A stretch of 64,000 nucleotides of DNA from NCBI GenBank assembly GCA_016801845.1, contig CM028909.1, positions 12,318,813 through 12,382,812 on the forward strand, read 5' to 3'. The position numbers were made by a program, and so were the translations under genes. The first letter of the stretch is position 1. Every line of letters starts with the position of its first letter. This DNA is from Polydactylus sextarius. Its lineage: Eukaryota; Chordata; Actinopteri; Polynemidae. Below the pieces are notes generated by a model. The model worked only from the letters and a program-made list of their open reading frames with translations. It had not been told where the DNA came from and did no database searches. Of the stretch, positions 62,047 through 64,000 are shown piece after piece.

Positions 62047-62652
62047 ATTTTATTTGGAGGCACCTTTCAAGTCACCCAAGGTCACGTTATAAAAAATAAA
62101 AGCATAAGAGATAGAAACAATATTAAAACAAAACATCAACATAAAAAACAAGTGAAGTGCACAGTGTCCAGTTTGAACAGGTGAGTACATCCGTTTCTGC
62201 CTACCTAGGTTTTTCTTTTTATCACTAATCCCTGTTTTTCAGTAGGCCGTACAAATTTGTTAGCCAAGGCTTTTTGTCAGAAAAACATTTTTCTGTAGAA
62301 TTACTCAACACATCCTAACAGGACATCATTTACTGAACAAACTGACATATTGTGATCCATATCCTGTCCTCTCAGATTACAATGATTGTCTTTCCCTGCC
62401 TCTATGATCATATCGCAGTTCTATTGAAGTATGCTCATGCGTGTGAAAGAGTCTTATCAGTTTAACTGTTACACATCTTCTCTGTCTGTCCTTGGTGGCC
62501 CGCTGCAGCTTTGCCTTTGGTTCTCTGATCTCAGCTGTGGACCCTGTCGCTACCATTGCCATCTTTAACGCCCTCAACGTGGACCCAGTCCTCAACATGT
62601 TGGTGTTTGGTGAAAGCATCCTCAATGATGCTGTATCTATTGTCCTCACCAA
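52856..62652 (+). CDS. slc9a8: Sodium/hydrogen exchanger 8 (NHE8), 5' eight coding exons; gene runs off the window
   Basis: Exons: 52856-53095, 53415-53592, 55044-55124, 56094-56152, 60659-60742, 61372-61473, 61680-61714 and 62509-62652, giving 307 residues before the window ends inside intron 8. From KPILPVQTG onward it closely matches mammalian NHE8. Features include the first membrane helix across exons 2-3, HFLPESVAVVSLGILMG, the inhibitor-site-like FFLLLLPPIIFE (196-207), DPV (271-273) and the transport motif ESILNDAV with N299-D300. NHE8 exchanges Na+ for H+ in Golgi/endosomes and apical membranes. Before KPILPVQ there is a much longer N-terminus than in human, with a signal-peptide-like segment. 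I chose the ATG at 52856 because it has A at -3 and begins directly before the hydrophobic leader; 52793 is an in-frame alternative with a poorer context. Confidence 0.9.
53415..53592 (+). CDS. slc9a8: slc9a8 coding exon 2 (start of first membrane helix)
   Basis: Encodes a Thr/Pro-rich stretch with two NDT sequons, then KPILPVQTG and EEEQSSGLTIFFSLLVIG, unmistakably NHE8. Two acceptors are possible, CAG at 53410 and CAAG at 53414. Each keeps the frame only with its matching exon-1 donor. The exon leaves in phase 1 at GTAGGT. Confidence 0.85.
53593..55043 (+). other. slc9a8 intron 2
   Basis: 1.45 kb, A+T-rich, with no recognised gene or element. A 121-codon open frame at 54274-54639 shows no family resemblance. 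Confidence 0.75.
55044..55124 (+). CDS. slc9a8: slc9a8 coding exon 3
   Basis: Encodes ICIILVHLLIKFKLHFLPESVAVVSLG, completing the first membrane helix and starting the next. Phase 1 at both ends; CCCCAG acceptor and GTGAGT donor. Confidence 0.94.
55125..56093 (+). other. slc9a8 intron 3
   Basis: 969 bp. A T-run followed by (TG)n lies just before the exon 4 acceptor (about 56055-56080). Nothing else was recognised. Confidence 0.8.
56094..56152 (+). CDS. slc9a8: slc9a8 coding exon 4
   Basis: A 59-bp exon encoding ILMGGFIKIIEFQELANWK, matching human ILMGAVIKIIEFKKLANWK. TTTACAG acceptor, GTATAG donor, phase 0 out. Confidence 0.94.
56153..60658 (+). other. slc9a8 intron 4 (4.5 kb)
   Basis: No exon of another gene was recognised. 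It contains a cluster of CATATG palindromes (58418-58480), short GT tracts (59964-59988 and near 60070) and pyrimidine-rich stretches that give long but unconvincing open frames (for example 57358-57804). Confidence 0.75.
58418..58480. repeat. Cluster of ATCATATGAT palindromes
   Basis: TGATCATATGAT (58418-58429) and its exact reverse complement (58434-58445) are separated by TTTA; each half contains the self-complementary word ATCATATGAT. Related TCATATGA and TATCATATTA copies follow up to 58480. The cluster contains several CATATG E-box-type words. Confidence 0.8.
60659..60742 (+). CDS. slc9a8: slc9a8 coding exon 5 (FFLLLLPPIIFE)
   Basis: 28 codons, phase 0 at both ends: EEEMFRPNMFFLLLLPPIIFE then SGYSLHK. 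This is the membrane segment that in NHE proteins contributes to inhibitor sensitivity. AACAG acceptor, GTACGG donor. Confidence 0.95.
60743..61371 (+). other. slc9a8 intron 5
   Basis: 629 bp, A+T-rich, with a T-run at about 60841-60859. No element was recognised. Confidence 0.8.
61372..61473 (+). CDS. slc9a8: slc9a8 coding exon 6
   Basis: 34 codons, phase 0: GNFFQNIGSITLFAVIGTAIS then AFIVGGGIYFLGQ, a membrane helix nearly identical to mammalian NHE8. TACAG acceptor, GTGAGG donor. Confidence 0.95.
61680..61714 (+). CDS. slc9a8: slc9a8 coding exon 7 (35 bp)
   Basis: A very small exon encoding ADVIYKMTMTD plus part of a Ser codon, aligned with the ADVISKLNMTDS loop of NHE8. Human has an NMT sequon where this gene has TMT, so that site is lost. 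TTCCAG acceptor, GTGAGT donor, phase 2 out. Confidence 0.9.
61715..62508 (+). other. slc9a8 intron 7 with degraded repeats
   Basis: 794 bp. About 61880-61985 resembles a dispersed fish repeat (phrases like GGACATGAGCCAAG and TTAGATTTTGGC). 62017-62045 is a (TAA)n tract, followed by a retroelement-tail-like sequence to about 62110. Confidence 0.65.
62017..62110 (-). repeat. (TAA)n tract plus dispersed-repeat tail
   Basis: About ten TAA units are followed by ACATTTTATTTGGAGGC then CACCTTTCAAG and CAAGGTCAC. This layout is common in fish dispersed repeats with an (ATT)n 3' end when read on the minus strand. Class not assigned. Confidence 0.5.
62509..62652 (+). CDS. slc9a8: slc9a8 coding exon 8 (transport core)
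   Basis: Encodes SFAFGSLISAVDPVATIAIFN then ALNVDPVLNMLVFGESILNDAVSIVLT, including the DP and ND residues essential for cation exchange. CTGCAG acceptor, GTAAGA donor, phase 2 out, so the gene must continue. Confidence 0.96.
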
Positions 62653-64000
62653 GTAAGAGTCACTTTGCCACTGTCAGATTTACTTGTCGCCAAGTTTTCA
62701 GGATTTTTATGTGCTTGTCTTTATGTTATCATGTTCTGCTGGGAAATCTTGATTTCTTTTATACTGCACCCTTATCACCCTGTTGTCAGCTGGGGTGTAG
62801 TTGGACATCTTGCAGCCTTTGAATCCCACCTGCTTTTGCTAATTACACTGTGACAGAAAGTGAGGAGGACAGAAACAGTGATGTGCTTTATCACTTTAGA
62901 CATGCTGTTTGTTGCTAAGCCATGGTTTAAAATGCAGAACAAATTAGTATATTCTTTACTAAAATGTAATAATCTAACAATGCATTTTGAAATCTGCGCT
63001 TAAAATATTAACTGCTGAGTGTGGATGTCTTTCACCTGTGACTTTCACAGATTGGAATCGATGACTTGTTGATGGGGCTCTTCTAAACATTTTAGTCATA
63101 GCAGAAAATCACTTTTCTAGTAAAGAGTGCAAAAGCACTATTCACATTCAGAAAGCAGTGTTTCCGTATCGCTATCTCAGAAGTGTTAATCTACACACTA
63201 GCAGAGTCACACACCAGAAAAGATAAACGATCTTGACAGACAAGTTTGATGGGAACACAATCTCACAGCAGAAATACCTTGTTTGTACACGTCACTGTCA
63301 TCTTATCTGCCGTCTCTACTCAGTCCATTGCTGCTTTATCTCACACTACTCACAACCAGCTAAATGTGCAAAGTGATCTCAAGTGTCCGCATGCCCTCAT
63401 AGCGTAAATGAAGGCATGAATAATAGATAGGCTACTGAACAACCCTGGCAGTTTGCTTGCTGTTAGCACCTAACTGACTGGTTGTCTTAGAAAGCTACTC
63501 CACTCTTTGGCACAGCCACACAGCTAATGGCTTCATTTGGGCGTATGTTGATAAGCATTAAAATTAGATTATTATTTACGCTTTGCTGTTGTCTAGATAT
63601 CTGACACTTAACAAAAAATAAAGGATTACAATTATGCAACTACCCAAATGGACAGTCTCGGTCCTGTTACATCAATAACTATAAAAGATCCAAAATTCAA
63701 TTTTTTGGATGCAGACATGATGATAAATTCTTTTCACCCTGGAGTCCATTCCAAAAAATAAATCAAGTGGAAGAATTTAGTAGCTCACTACTTACAGCTG
63801 TATTTGCTGTGTCACAGATGTTGCAGAGGAAATGCTTGAGCATTAATGTGTCATTGCAATTTTATTTTTGTGTTATAGTTTTGGTGCTTTACACTTCCAG
63901 CTGTGCTTAGATCTACACCATAATACTACTTATGATAAAGATGTAGTTAAATTACATCTCCTAATGGTGCTAACAAAATTAACACAAGTTAAAACTGAAT
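62653..64000 (+). other. slc9a8 intron 8 (5' part), to window edge
   Basis: No further slc9a8 exon was recognised before the window ends; the next expected protein segment (TAEGLT-like) is not found. A+T-rich, no recognised element. Confidence 0.7.

Overview
The window is ordinary vertebrate nuclear DNA, almost certainly from a ray-finned (teleost) fish. Genes are split by GT-AG introns, intergenic DNA is A+T-rich and full of CA/GT microsatellites, and several dispersed repeats look like common fish families. It is not bacterial: there are no operons, CRISPR arrays or phage genes. The species cannot be named from what is visible.

Three protein-coding genes were assembled exon by exon. (1) 3.6-18.0 kb, plus strand: an EMILIN-3-type extracellular matrix gene. 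Six coding exons give 816 residues: signal peptide, seven-cysteine EMI domain, Pro/Gly linker and a long coiled coil, with no C1q domain. (2) 22.3-51.4 kb, minus strand: b4galt5, a Golgi beta-1,4-galactosyltransferase of the lactosylceramide-synthase type. Nine coding exons give 379 residues, with a 19.7 kb first intron and a probable 3' UTR of about 4.4 kb. (3) 52.8 kb to the right edge, plus strand: the first eight coding exons of slc9a8 (NHE8, an organellar/apical Na+/H+ exchanger); the gene continues beyond the window.

emilin3 and b4galt5 converge tail to tail across about 4.3 kb with no recognisable gene. b4galt5 and slc9a8 diverge head to head, with about 1.4 kb between their start codons. 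That interval has a G+C-rich patch and a ZNF143-type site. The b4galt5-slc9a8 pair is also adjacent on human chromosome 20q13, which supports both names. The three products act separately: matrix assembly, glycosphingolipid synthesis, and luminal pH/Na+ exchange.

The introns hold the mobile DNA. The clearest are a 969-bp hAT-like element with a perfect 8-bp target duplication and a BED zinc-finger exon ending in a stop, and a 341-bp hAT-type MITE with a perfect 8-bp duplication. There is also a ~197-bp inverted-repeat MITE beside a tRNA-derived SINE fragment, and a uniform (AC)n tract of 178 bp. I found no new multi-gene system. The points most worth following are the signal-peptide-bearing N-terminus predicted for slc9a8, the alternative splice pairing at its first intron, a G-quadruplex-type tract in the b4galt5 3' UTR, and the BED-finger hAT fossil.
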